This document shows positions 1-6,825 of a stretch of 9,420 bases of DNA, in pieces; position 1 is the stretch's first letter, and each line of letters opens with the position of its first letter. Made by a program: the position numbers and the translations under genes. The notes under the pieces were generated by a model. That model did no database searches. It was not told the DNA's origin and saw only the letters and a list, made by a program, of their open reading frames with translations. The stretch is from an uncultured Collinsella sp. GTDB taxonomy: Bacteria; Actinomycetota; Coriobacteriia; Coriobacteriales; Coriobacteriaceae. The stretch is from assembly GCA_902475375.1 (NCBI GenBank), contig CABRZC010000076.1:1-9420 (forward strand), written 5' to 3'.

Positions 1-738
1 TGCCCGCGGATATGCCCAGTCAAGCACCTCGTAGTACACCAAGGTCTCCTTGCTCATGCCCTTGCCCGGGAAGGACGCCATGATGCGCAAATCCGCGAGC
101 GCCATGGGGAAGTAGAAGAGCATCATGTCGTTTTGGATCGCATCTTCCACGTCGTGCCCGGCAAAGGCGTCGGGGTACTGGCGCACCAGCTGCAGTGCGT
201 TGGCACGTGCCTGCTGCGGCGAGATTTCGCAGGGAATACCCTGCCCAGGTACATACTCCGCACCAACGCCCAAGGTCAGGCGCTTGCTAAACGTCCCCGG
301 CTTGAGCAGGTCGGCAATGCCGATCTTGTTGCCGCAGGACGGGCACTCAAACACACGCTGCGTTGACTCGCCCTCAAAGGACGCTCCACAGAAGGGGCAG
401 GGAATGCTCACGTGCGTGGCTTCTTGGAACTCCTGCGCCGTGCCGCGGTCCTCCCACAGCAGATGCTCCAGAACCGACTGATTGCGCCAGTGTGAATTAA
501 AGAAATACCAGTCCGGGTCCTCCGGGCGCTCGAGCTGCGAGACGTGCGTGAGCTTGAGCAGCCCGTCAACCACTGTCAGCGGCGTATGACGGATACCCAG
601 GGCGCTCTTGGGCTCCCCGGCGTCCGCTTGCCACGGAATAACCGTTTCGCAATAGGCGCACTCAAAGCTGCGCTTTGCCTGGTGCGAATACATGGGGCCG
701 CCGCAGTTTTGGCATTTAATGGCAAACATCTCGTCCAT
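1..738 (-). CDS. Double zinc-ribbon protein, partial (C-terminus off the left edge)
   Basis: The frame is open from the ATG at 738 to the window edge, giving 246 residues with no stop. A strong ribosome binding site (AAAGGAGG, about 747-754) precedes the ATG and fixes the start. Two four-cysteine zinc ribbons of identical spacing are visible: CQNC at residues 9-12 with CAYC at 27-30, and CPFC at 114-117 with CPSC at 132-135 (CxxC-x14-CxxC each). They flank an acidic and aromatic linker. The part after the second ribbon has an IPCEIS-PQQAR stretch followed by a YFPMALAD stretch. This resembles the pattern in TFIIB-type zinc-ribbon proteins of Firmicutes and Actinobacteria, some of which end in membrane segments, but the C-terminus is not in view. 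No enzymatic motif is seen. It is transcribed divergently from the CDF exporter. The coding call is firm; the function is unknown. Confidence 0.85.
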   Translation of the reverse strand, partial: MDEMFAIKCQNCGGPMYSHQAKRSFECAYCETVIPWQADAGEPKSALGIRHTPLTVVDGLLKLTHVSQLERPEDPDWYFFNSHWRNQSVLEHLLWEDRGTAQEFQEATHVSIPCPFCGASFEGESTQRVFECPSCGNKIGIADLLKPGTFSKRLTLGVGAEYVPGQGIPCEISPQQARANALQLVRQYPDAFAGHDVEDAIQNDMMLFYFPMALADLRIMASFPGKGMSKETLVYYEVLDWAYPRA

Positions 739-956
739 GGATACATCCTCCTTTGCGCAGGGGCTGTCGACATTAAGTATGTCGGGCAGGCAAGCACATG
801 ACCATACCCATGTGGCCCAAAATGGAGCACCTGGTCGGACAAGAAGGGCCGCTCGTTAGCTCCAGCAGACCATTGCTGCATTTTCTGAGCATCGGCGCAC
901 GGTGCGCCCATGCGAGCTACACTATCCCCTTAACCATGATTGTGAGGACGATTGCC
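739..956. promoter_or_regulatory. Divergent intergenic region with three short dyads
   Basis: This is the control region between two divergent genes. Three perfect dyads are visible. CGACAT-N5-ATGTCG lies at 768-784, about 30 bases upstream of the zinc-ribbon start. CACATG-N8-CATGTG lies at 795-814. GGCGCAC-G-GTGCGCC lies at 894-908, upstream of a possible -10 (TACACT, 918-923) for the exporter. No convincing -35 hexamer accompanies that -10. The dyads are operator-like by shape only; short dyads also arise by chance in GC-rich DNA. No metal riboswitch was recognised in the exporter leader. Confidence 0.3.
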
Positions 957-2138
957 ATGCTATTTGTAAATCGGCTGGTACATACGCTTGTTCCCGGCAG
1001 CGAGGACGAGCCGGTCGATACGGCTTGCCGCACCAACGCGGGCTTTGTCGCAAGCCTCATTTGCATTGGCCTCAACATCACCCTGTGTCTGGCCAAGGGC
1101 ATCGCGGGTCTGCTCGCCGGCTCTGTCTCGCTTATCGCCGACGCCTTCAACAACCTCTCCGATGCGTCGAGCAACATTGTGAGCCTGCTCGGATTCCGCC
1201 TTGCCAGCCGCCCGGCAGACGAAGGCCACCCCTATGGCCACGGCCGCTACGAATACCTCGCCGGCCTGTTTGTCGCCGTCCTCGTTTGTGCCGTCGGCAT
1301 CAACCTGGCGCTCGAGTCCGTTACCAAGATCATCAAGCCCTCCCCCACCGCTTACACGCTCGTTTCCCTTGCGGCACTGGCTACATCCATGCTCGTTAAG
1401 CTCTGGATGGCCGCGTTCAACCGCACGCTGGGCGATCGCATCGACTCGGAGACGCTCATCGCCACGGCGCAGGACTCCAAAAACGACGTCATCACCTCAG
1501 GCTCGGTCTTGGTGGCGGCGCTTATTTCGCAGACGACCGGCTTTGACCTCGATGGCTGGGCGGGCCTGGGCGTGGGCATCTTCATCTGCATCAGCGGCCT
1601 GGGCCTGGTGCGCGACGCCATCAGCCCGCTGCTGGGACAAGCGCCCGACCCCAAGCTCGTCCAGGAAATCCGCGACAGGATCATGTCGTACCCCCAGGTC
1701 CTGGGCACTCATGACCTCATGGTGCACGACTACGGCCCCGGCCGCCAGTTTGCCAGCGCACACGTGGAAATGCCCGGCGAGGGCGATGCCTTTGAGCACC
1801 ACGAGATCCTGGACACCATCGAACACGATATCAAACGCCAGATGGGCATCGCCATCACGTTGCACTGCGACCCCATTGCAACAACCGGCGATGACTTGCG
1901 CGGCTGGGTCAAGCGCGGCGTAGCGCAGATCGACCCCGCGCTTTCCATCCACGACTTGCACGAGCACGACGGCTTTGTTTCGTTTGACCTGGTGCGTCCC
2001 GACGGCTTTGACATATCCGACGAGGAGCTGCTGGAGCTCGTCACGCGCATCGTGCACGAGCGCAGACCCGATGCATCATGCGTCGTCACGTTTGACTCCG
2101 GCTTTAGCTCGCCCGAGCGTCCGGCAGAGCAGTTGTAG
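957..2138 (+). CDS. Cation diffusion facilitator (CDF) metal transporter, possibly Mn2+-type
   Basis: The protein has 393 residues from the ATG at 957, which has a GAGGA ribosome binding site at 944-948, 8 bases upstream. In-frame ATGs at 798 and 936 lack such a site, and residues encoded before 957 do not look like the family. CDFs are inner-membrane dimers that export divalent metals in exchange for protons. About six hydrophobic segments lie between residues 27 and 226. The TM2 motif is N65-xxx-D69, followed by RPAD and the conserved HPYGHGRYEYL (91-101). The TM5 motif is D173-xxx-D177. Aligned by eye with YiiP (D45/D49, H153/D157), the site becomes N-D/D-D, an arrangement I associate with manganese CDFs such as streptococcal MntE. 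A ZT-dimer cytoplasmic domain follows (about 230-306), then a second domain of similar pattern (about 315-382). The gene ends 18 bases from the convergent membrane-protein gene, and no clear terminator is visible between them. Confidence 0.93.
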   Translation: MLFVNRLVHTLVPGSEDEPVDTACRTNAGFVASLICIGLNITLCLAKGIAGLLAGSVSLIADAFNNLSDASSNIVSLLGFRLASRPADEGHPYGHGRYEYLAGLFVAVLVCAVGINLALESVTKIIKPSPTAYTLVSLAALATSMLVKLWMAAFNRTLGDRIDSETLIATAQDSKNDVITSGSVLVAALISQTTGFDLDGWAGLGVGIFICISGLGLVRDAISPLLGQAPDPKLVQEIRDRIMSYPQVLGTHDLMVHDYGPGRQFASAHVEMPGEGDAFEHHEILDTIEHDIKRQMGIAITLHCDPIATTGDDLRGWVKRGVAQIDPALSIHDLHEHDGFVSFDLVRPDGFDISDEELLELVTRIVHERRPDASCVVTFDSGFSSPERPAEQL

Positions 2139-2156
2139 CCCCGCTTCGCTCAGCCG

Positions 2157-3143
2157 CTAGTTTCCCTGTGCGCCCGAAATGCCGTTTTGCAGCGCGTCCC
2201 AGGCGTTCGTTGCCATATCGCCCAGGTTCTGTGCGGTATCGCCGAGGTTCTGAGCCGTGTCGCCCAGCTCTTGAGCCTTATCTCCAAGCTCCTGGGCCTT
2301 GTTGCTCAGGTCCTCCAGCGTGTTGAAGCTCGAATTGTCGGTGCCGCTTTGGCCGTCAGACGAGTTGCCCGAGCTGTTCTTGTGCGTGAGTTGAATTTCG
2401 AGGTTACCGTTGTCGTTATAGTAGGCAGAAGTAACAACCCAGTTGGCATCGACAACAGGCGTCGAGCCGTCGTCAGTCAGAATCACAGCATTCGAAAGAT
2501 CGGCCCCGCGCGACTTGAGGAGCTTCTTGGCGTTGGACCAGTACTGCCCCGGGATATCGCTCAGATCGACGGTGCTAGACGAGGCGGACTCGGTTTGCTC
2601 GGCAGTGGTATCGGCCGTTGAACTCCCTCGCCTGTTGAGCATGCCCGACACGATGGCAAACACAATCGAGAGGGCAAAGAAGATCGCCAGCACAATGAGG
2701 ATCTTCTTGATCACACTCGACGAACGCGACGGCGCCTCTTCCTCGTCCTCACCATACTGCGGAATCGACTTGGGGTACTCGCGATAGGGCTGGCGTGCAT
2801 ACGGATCGCGCGACTCATAACGTGGCTGGGACTGCGCCGTGCGCGGCATATACGTCGTCTGCTGAGGCTGCGGAATGGGATTTTGCGGCAGGTTGTTATA
2901 AGCGCCTGCCGACGCGCTGCCATACGGGTCCTGCGGTGCATTGCCATACGGGTCCTGCGGCGCATAATCAAACGGATCCCGCGGTGTATCGCCATAGCCC
3001 ATAACACGTGTGGGTTCGGCAGAAGGCTGCTTCGCGGCGGGGTCGGTATAACCGGGGTTGGGAACAACGCGGGTCGCATCGGCGCTATCGTCAGCCTGCG
3101 CGGAACCATATCCGCCCATCACGGTCGTCTTGTCCTGGTCCAT
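2157..3143 (-). CDS. Single-pass membrane protein with disordered N-terminus, PASTA-like outer domain and heptad-repeat tail
   Basis: The protein has 328 residues. The ATG at 3143 follows a GGAAAGGA ribosome binding site 8 bases upstream, and a possible -10 (TAGAAT on the minus strand, 3189-3194) lies further up. Residues 1-140 are Pro/Gln/Tyr-rich and look disordered. They contain three similar short motifs (DKTTV, DATRV, EPTRV) and a tandem pair of APQDPYG octapeptides (61-76). An acidic patch (EDEEE, 132-136) and basic residues precede one transmembrane helix (about 146-168), predicting a cytoplasmic N-terminus and an outside C-terminus. Residues about 192-256 (IPGQYWSNAKKLLKSRG, then ANWVV, then LEIQLTHK) follow the pattern of a PASTA-like domain; this is a resemblance, not proof. 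After a Ser/Gly-rich linker come four tandem heptads (AQELGDK/AQNLGDT, 283-310), likely amphipathic or coiled-coil. No catalytic motif is seen. It could be a cell-envelope sensor or a kinase substrate; the function is unknown. Confidence 0.85.
   Translation of the reverse strand: MDQDKTTVMGGYGSAQADDSADATRVVPNPGYTDPAAKQPSAEPTRVMGYGDTPRDPFDYAPQDPYGNAPQDPYGSASAGAYNNLPQNPIPQPQQTTYMPRTAQSQPRYESRDPYARQPYREYPKSIPQYGEDEEEAPSRSSSVIKKILIVLAIFFALSIVFAIVSGMLNRRGSSTADTTAEQTESASSSTVDLSDIPGQYWSNAKKLLKSRGADLSNAVILTDDGSTPVVDANWVVTSAYYNDNGNLEIQLTHKNSSGNSSDGQSGTDNSSFNTLEDLSNKAQELGDKAQELGDTAQNLGDTAQNLGDMATNAWDALQNGISGAQGN
2214..2297 (-). repeat. Four tandem 21-bp repeats encoding AQ(E/N)LGD(K/T/M) heptads
   Basis: Residues 283-310 of the membrane protein are four consecutive seven-residue units: AQELGDK, AQELGDT, AQNLGDT and AQNLGDM. 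At DNA level these are imperfect 21-bp direct repeats. The units continue with decay upstream (LEDLSNK) and downstream (ATNAWDA). Such in-frame repeats can change copy number by slippage without shifting the frame. Confidence 0.85.
2918..2960 (-). repeat. Tandem 24-bp repeat encoding APQDPYG(N/S)
   Basis: A 19-base sequence beginning TGCCATACGG occurs on the plus strand at 2918-2936 and again at 2942-2960, a period of 24. It encodes the octapeptide pair at residues 61-76 of the membrane protein. A diverged third unit (RDPFDY) precedes it in the protein. Confidence 0.8.
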
Positions 3144-3261
3144 GCAACGTTTCCTTTCCGTCGCCTGTAAGCATCAAGTTATCCATGCATTCTACCCGCG
3201 CAAAAGCCTATGATGGGCAAAGGCCGTCGGTATCTACAAGACATGCGCGTGCCTAAGGATC

Positions 3262-3298
3262 AAAAAGCCCCGCCGGGCCTTGGTGGGCGCGGCGGGGC
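3262..3298 (-). terminator. Intrinsic terminator downstream of fhs
   Basis: Read on the minus strand, a GC-rich stem of 9 bp (GCCCCGCC at 3267-3274 pairing with GGCGGGGC at 3291-3298, plus one more G-C pair) with a loop of about 15 bases is followed by a TTTTT tract (3262-3266). It lies 26 bases past the fhs stop codon. It also separates fhs from the downstream membrane-protein gene. Confidence 0.88.
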
Positions 3299-3323
3299 GG
3301 GCAAGCGGCTATAAGCAGCAGGC

Positions 3324-4991
3324 TTAGAAAAGGCCGGTGATGTTGCCGTCGTTGTCGACGTCGATGTTCTCGGCCGCGGGAACCTTGGGCAGGCCCGGCA
3401 TGGTCAGGACGCTGCCAGTCAGCGCGACCACAAAGTGGGCACCGGCGGAAACCTTGAGCTCGCGCACGGTGATGCGGAAGCCCTCGGGGGCGCCCAGCGC
3501 CTTGGCGTTGTCGCTAAAGCTGTACTGGGTCTTGGCGACGCACACCGGCAGGTTGCCAAAGCCGTTCTCGCGCAGCTCGGCGAGCTGACGCTTGGCAGCC
3601 GGCGTAAAGTCAACGCCGTCGGCGCGGTAGACCTTGGTGGCGACGGCCTCGAGGGCATCGGCAACATCGGCGCCGTCCTCGTAGGCAAACTTGAGCTCGC
3701 TCGGCTGCTCAATCAGGCGCATGACCTCATCAGCCAGGTCGAGCGCGCCCTCGCCGCCCTTGGCCCAGACCTCGGAAAGCTTAACGTTAACGCCGAGCTT
3801 CTGGCACTCGGACTCGATGAGCTCGAGTTCGGCCTCAGTGTCCGTCGGGAAGCGGTTGATGGCGACCACACAGGGAAGACCATAGACGTTCTGGATATTG
3901 TCAACGTGACGCAGCAGGTTGGGCATGCCGGCCTTGAGGGCCTCGAGGTTCTCGTCGTTAAGGTTGGCCTTGGCAACGCCGCCGTTGTACTTAAGCGCGC
4001 GGGCGGTGGCGACAATCACGACGGCGCTGGGGCGGACGCCCGTCATGCGGCACTTGATGTCGAGGAACTTCTCGGCACCCAAATCGGCGCCGAAACCGGC
4101 CTCAGTAATGGCGACATCGCCAAAGCGCATAGCCATGCGCGTAGCCATGATGGAGTTGCAGCCGTGGGCGATGTTGGCGAAGGGGCCGCCGTGGACAAAC
4201 GCGGGCGTACCCTCAAGCGTCTGCACCAGGTTGGGCTTGAGCGCATCCTTAAGCAGCGCAGCCATGGCGCCCTGAGCCTTGAGGTCGCGCGCGCGGATGG
4301 GCTCGCCGGCAAAGCTGTATCCGACGACGATCTCGCCCAAGCGCTCCTTAAGGTCGTTGATGCTCGTGGACAGGCACAAGATCGCCATGACCTCGGAGGC
4401 AACAGTAATGTCGAAGCCATCCTCGCGCGGCACGCCCTGGGCCTTGCCGCCAATGCCGTCGATAACATGGCGCAGCTGGCGGTCGTTCATGTCGACGACA
4501 CGCTTCCAGGTGATGCGCTTAACGTCGATACCGAGCTGGTTGCCTTGCTGAATATGGTTGTCGAGCATGGCGGCCAGCAGGTTATTGGCGGCACCGATAG
4601 CGTGGAAGTCACCGGTAAAGTGCAGGTTGATGTCCTCCATGGGGATGACCTGGGCCCAACCGCCGCCGGCGGCGCCGCCCTTGACGCCAAAGACGGGACC
4701 GAGCGAAGGCTCGCGCAGGGCCACGGCGCTCTTGACACCGCGACGGCGCAGGCCATCGGCCAGACCGATGGTCGTGGTGGTCTTGCCCTCGCCGGCGGGC
4801 GTGGGGTTGATGGCGGTCACGAGGACGAGCTTGGCCTGGTGGTCGGTCGGCTCGTTGAGCAGTGAATAGTCAACCTTAGCCTTGTCGAAGCCATACGGAA
4901 TCAGGTGCTTTACGTCGACGCCGGCGTTCTTAGCCACCTCGGTAATGGGCAGCGGCGTGACGGAACGTGCGATTTCGATGTCAGTAGGCAT
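3324..4991 (-). CDS. fhs: Formate-tetrahydrofolate ligase (10-formyl-THF synthetase)
   Basis: This cytoplasmic enzyme joins formate to tetrahydrofolate at the cost of ATP, making 10-formyl-THF for purine synthesis, fMet-tRNA formylation and other one-carbon reactions. The protein has 555 residues from the ATG at 4991, close to the usual 555-560. That ATG has an AAAGGA site 6 bases upstream. A longer in-frame start at 5051 would add 20 residues but would run through the probable promoter. The family is recognisable throughout: the nucleotide-binding loop PTPAGEGKTT (63-72), then LREPSLGPVFGVKGGAAGGG, then the MEDINLHFTGDFHAI block and the HGGPFANIAHGCNS segment. No truncation or frameshift is seen. 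A terminator follows the gene. It lies 146 bp downstream of ruvB on the same strand, so some read-through from the ruv operon is possible, but a separate promoter is likely. Confidence 0.98.
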   Translation of the reverse strand: MPTDIEIARSVTPLPITEVAKNAGVDVKHLIPYGFDKAKVDYSLLNEPTDHQAKLVLVTAINPTPAGEGKTTTTIGLADGLRRRGVKSAVALREPSLGPVFGVKGGAAGGGWAQVIPMEDINLHFTGDFHAIGAANNLLAAMLDNHIQQGNQLGIDVKRITWKRVVDMNDRQLRHVIDGIGGKAQGVPREDGFDITVASEVMAILCLSTSINDLKERLGEIVVGYSFAGEPIRARDLKAQGAMAALLKDALKPNLVQTLEGTPAFVHGGPFANIAHGCNSIMATRMAMRFGDVAITEAGFGADLGAEKFLDIKCRMTGVRPSAVVIVATARALKYNGGVAKANLNDENLEALKAGMPNLLRHVDNIQNVYGLPCVVAINRFPTDTEAELELIESECQKLGVNVKLSEVWAKGGEGALDLADEVMRLIEQPSELKFAYEDGADVADALEAVATKVYRADGVDFTPAAKRQLAELRENGFGNLPVCVAKTQYSFSDNAKALGAPEGFRITVRELKVSAGAHFVVALTGSVLTMPGLPKVPAAENIDVDNDGNITGLF

Positions 4992-5031
4992 GGGCGGTCC
5001 TTTCGTTACTGGATGAGAAAAAGACCAATTC

Positions 5032-5059
5032 AGCATAGCACGGGCGCGCAATAGTAAAA
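5032..5059 (-). promoter_or_regulatory. Candidate fhs promoter
   Basis: On the minus strand a TATGCT -10 (5032-5037) is preceded by TG, giving an extended -10, and by a weak -35, TTTTAC (5054-5059), with a 16-base spacer. Transcription would start near 5025, leaving a leader of about 35 bases, too short for a folate riboswitch. The promoter is inferred from hexamers only. Confidence 0.4.
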
Positions 5060-5137
5060 CACCCGTAACCGATGAATGGCGATATGTTTATCCAATGCTC
5101 AGCGATAGCCTACAGACCAGCCAAAACAAACCCGTCT

Positions 5138-6208
5138 CTAAACGGCTGGCTCGATGCCCAAGTGCTCAAAGGTGCGAAGCGTTGCCTGGCGGCCCTGGGG
5201 CGTGCGAATCATCAAGCCGCACTGCAGCAGATAGGGCTCATAGACATCCTCGAGCGTACCCGGGTCCTCGCCCACCGCGCTGGCAAGGGTCGTCAGGCCC
5301 ACGGCACGACCGGAGAACGTCTTGGCAAGCGTCTCCAAGATGCGAATGTCCATCCAGTCCAGACCAAGCTCATCAATCTCGAAGAACTCGAGCGCCTGAC
5401 GGCAGATATCAAGCTCAATAGGCCCGTTACCGCGTACCTGTGCATAGTCGCGCACACGCTTGAGCAGACGGTTTGCGAGGCGCGGCGTACCGCGCGAGCG
5501 CGAGCCGATCTCGAGCGCGCTCGGATGGTCGATCGTCACGCCCAGGATGGTCGCCGAGCGCGTCACGATCTGGGCGAGCTCCTCGACCGTGTAGTAGTCC
5601 AGGCGATACGAGATGCCAAAGCGATCGCGCAGCGGGCCCGTGAGCATGCCCGAACGGGTCGTGGCCGCCACCAGCGTAAACTTAGGGATATCCAGGCGAA
5701 TCGAGCGCGCAGCCGGACCCTTGCCGATCACGATATCGAGCGCAAAGTCCTCCATAGCGGGATACAGGACTTCCTCGACCGAGCGGTTAAGGCGGTGGAT
5801 CTCGTCGATAAACAGCACGTCACCCGGCTGCAAGTTGGTAAGGATAGCCGCCAGGTCGCCGGTACGCGCGATGGCCGGGCCGCTCGTCGTCTTGATCTGA
5901 GCGCCCAGCTCGTTGGCGATAACCGTGGCCAGCGTGGTCTTGCCCAGACCCGGAGGGCCCGAGAAGATCACGTGGTCGAGCGTCTCGCCACGGCTCTGTG
6001 CCGCCTCGATCAGCACGCGCAGGCTCTGTTTGATATGCTCCTGACCGCAGTAGTCGTCTAGGCGCTGGGGACGCAGGGTACGGTCGACATCGAGGTCTTC
6101 GGGTGTCAGTTCCGAGCCCACCATGCGCTCACCGTGCGCCATGGATGCCGCCGGCGAGCTGCCGGGCGTCGCCCACAGGTCCTGAGAGTCATCGGCTTCC
6201 CACATCAC
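5138..6208 (-). CDS. ruvB: Holliday junction branch-migration ATPase RuvB
   Basis: RuvB is the hexameric AAA+ motor that, with RuvA, drives branch migration of Holliday junctions. The 356-residue protein carries Walker A GPPGLGKT (84-91), Walker B DEIH (135-138), sensor-1 TTRSG (183-187) and the arginine-finger segment GPLRDRFG (191-198). A winged-helix C-terminus contains GLTTLASAVGED and ends RTFEHLG. The start is either GTG at 6208, overlapping the ruvA stop by four bases, or the adjacent ATG at 6205, overlapping by one. Either implies translational coupling. The N-terminus is some 20-25 residues longer than in E. coli or Bacillus. An internal ATG (residue 23, MAHGERM) would give the usual length but has no visible ribosome binding site. 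No U-tract terminator follows; a 6-bp dyad at 5117-5149 is too weak to call. Confidence 0.98.
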   Translation of the reverse strand: MMWEADDSQDLWATPGSSPAASMAHGERMVGSELTPEDLDVDRTLRPQRLDDYCGQEHIKQSLRVLIEAAQSRGETLDHVIFSGPPGLGKTTLATVIANELGAQIKTTSGPAIARTGDLAAILTNLQPGDVLFIDEIHRLNRSVEEVLYPAMEDFALDIVIGKGPAARSIRLDIPKFTLVAATTRSGMLTGPLRDRFGISYRLDYYTVEELAQIVTRSATILGVTIDHPSALEIGSRSRGTPRLANRLLKRVRDYAQVRGNGPIELDICRQALEFFEIDELGLDWMDIRILETLAKTFSGRAVGLTTLASAVGEDPGTLEDVYEPYLLQCGLMIRTPQGRQATLRTFEHLGIEPAV

Positions 6209-6825
6209 GCATCCATTCCGAGTCGCTTAAGCGCCGCGCCGAGCAGATCCTCGACACGCATGTCCTGCCCATCATACCCGCTCAGGGCAACCTCGGTCTC
6301 CTGCGGGCTAAAGCCCATGGAGAGAAGCGCCGCACGGGCGTCATCGATGGCCGAGGGAGCGGCGGCGGGGACCGGCATCGCAACCTGACCGGGAATTACG
6401 TCGACCGGAACAAAGCCCTTGTCCTTGGCAAAGGTACTCTTGAGCTCCAAGATAAGGCGCTGGGCGGTCTTTTTGCCCACACCGGGCACCTTGGCCATGC
6501 CCTTGTCGTCCTCGGCCATCACCAGGGAATACAGCTGTCCCACGGTATAGGTGGAAAGCACGGCAAGCGCCAGGCGCGGGCCAACACCCGACACGGACAC
6601 GAGCCGGTCAAACATCGTGCGCTCGTCCTTGGAGGCAAAACCAAAGAGCGTCATGGCGTCCTCACGCACCTGCATGCGCGTGTAGAGGCGAACCTCGCCG
6701 CCGAGCGTAGGCAGCGTAGCGGCGGTGCTGCCCGAGATGCCGAGCTCAAAGCCCACGCCCGACACATCGACGACGGCCGAGCTCATCGTGGCCTCGACGA
6801 GCGTTCCATGGAGCTGGGAGATCAT
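6205..6825 (-). CDS. ruvA: Holliday junction DNA-binding protein RuvA
   Basis: RuvA is the tetrameric junction-recognition subunit that loads RuvB. The protein has 206 residues (E. coli RuvA has 203). It begins MISQLHGTL, typical of the OB-fold domain I. Two helix-hairpin-helix motifs follow, SGVGPRLA (79-86) and PGVGKKTA (114-121). A proline/alanine linker (about 150-160) leads to the RuvB-binding domain III, with ALLSMGFSPQE and DLLGAALKRLG. The ATG at 6825 is chosen because it overlaps the ruvC stop in a TGATG junction and matches family N-termini, with an AGAGAGGA site about 11 bases upstream. A longer in-frame extension to 7065 only runs through ruvC in another frame. Confidence 0.97.
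   Translation of the reverse strand: MISQLHGTLVEATMSSAVVDVSGVGFELGISGSTAATLPTLGGEVRLYTRMQVREDAMTLFGFASKDERTMFDRLVSVSGVGPRLALAVLSTYTVGQLYSLVMAEDDKGMAKVPGVGKKTAQRLILELKSTFAKDKGFVPVDVIPGQVAMPVPAAAPSAIDDARAALLSMGFSPQETEVALSGYDGQDMRVEDLLGAALKRLGMDA

Noticed and set aside
798..956. N-terminal extension of the CDF exporter from the ATG at 798 or 936
   Set aside because: No ribosome binding site precedes these ATGs, the extra residues do not resemble the family, and the ATG at 957 has a good GAGGA.
3435..4865. 476-residue open frame on the plus strand opposite fhs
   Set aside because: It is the mirror of a GC-rich, strongly codon-biased gene. It lacks a plausible ribosome binding site, its composition is low-complexity Gly/Ala/Val/Leu-rich, and fhs itself is unambiguous.
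4992..5051. THF-type riboswitch or an N-terminal extension upstream of fhs
   Set aside because: The predicted leader is only about 35 bases with no conserved riboswitch core, and the extension codons overlap the promoter hexamers.
5117..5149. CCAGCC/GGCTGG dyad at the end of ruvB as a terminator
   Set aside because: The stem is only 6 bp with a 21-base loop, half of it lies within the coding region, and no T-tract follows on the minus strand.
5072..6061. 329-residue open frame on the plus strand opposite ruvB
   Set aside because: Antisense shadow of ruvB, rich in Arg/Ala/Gln with no recognisable motif.
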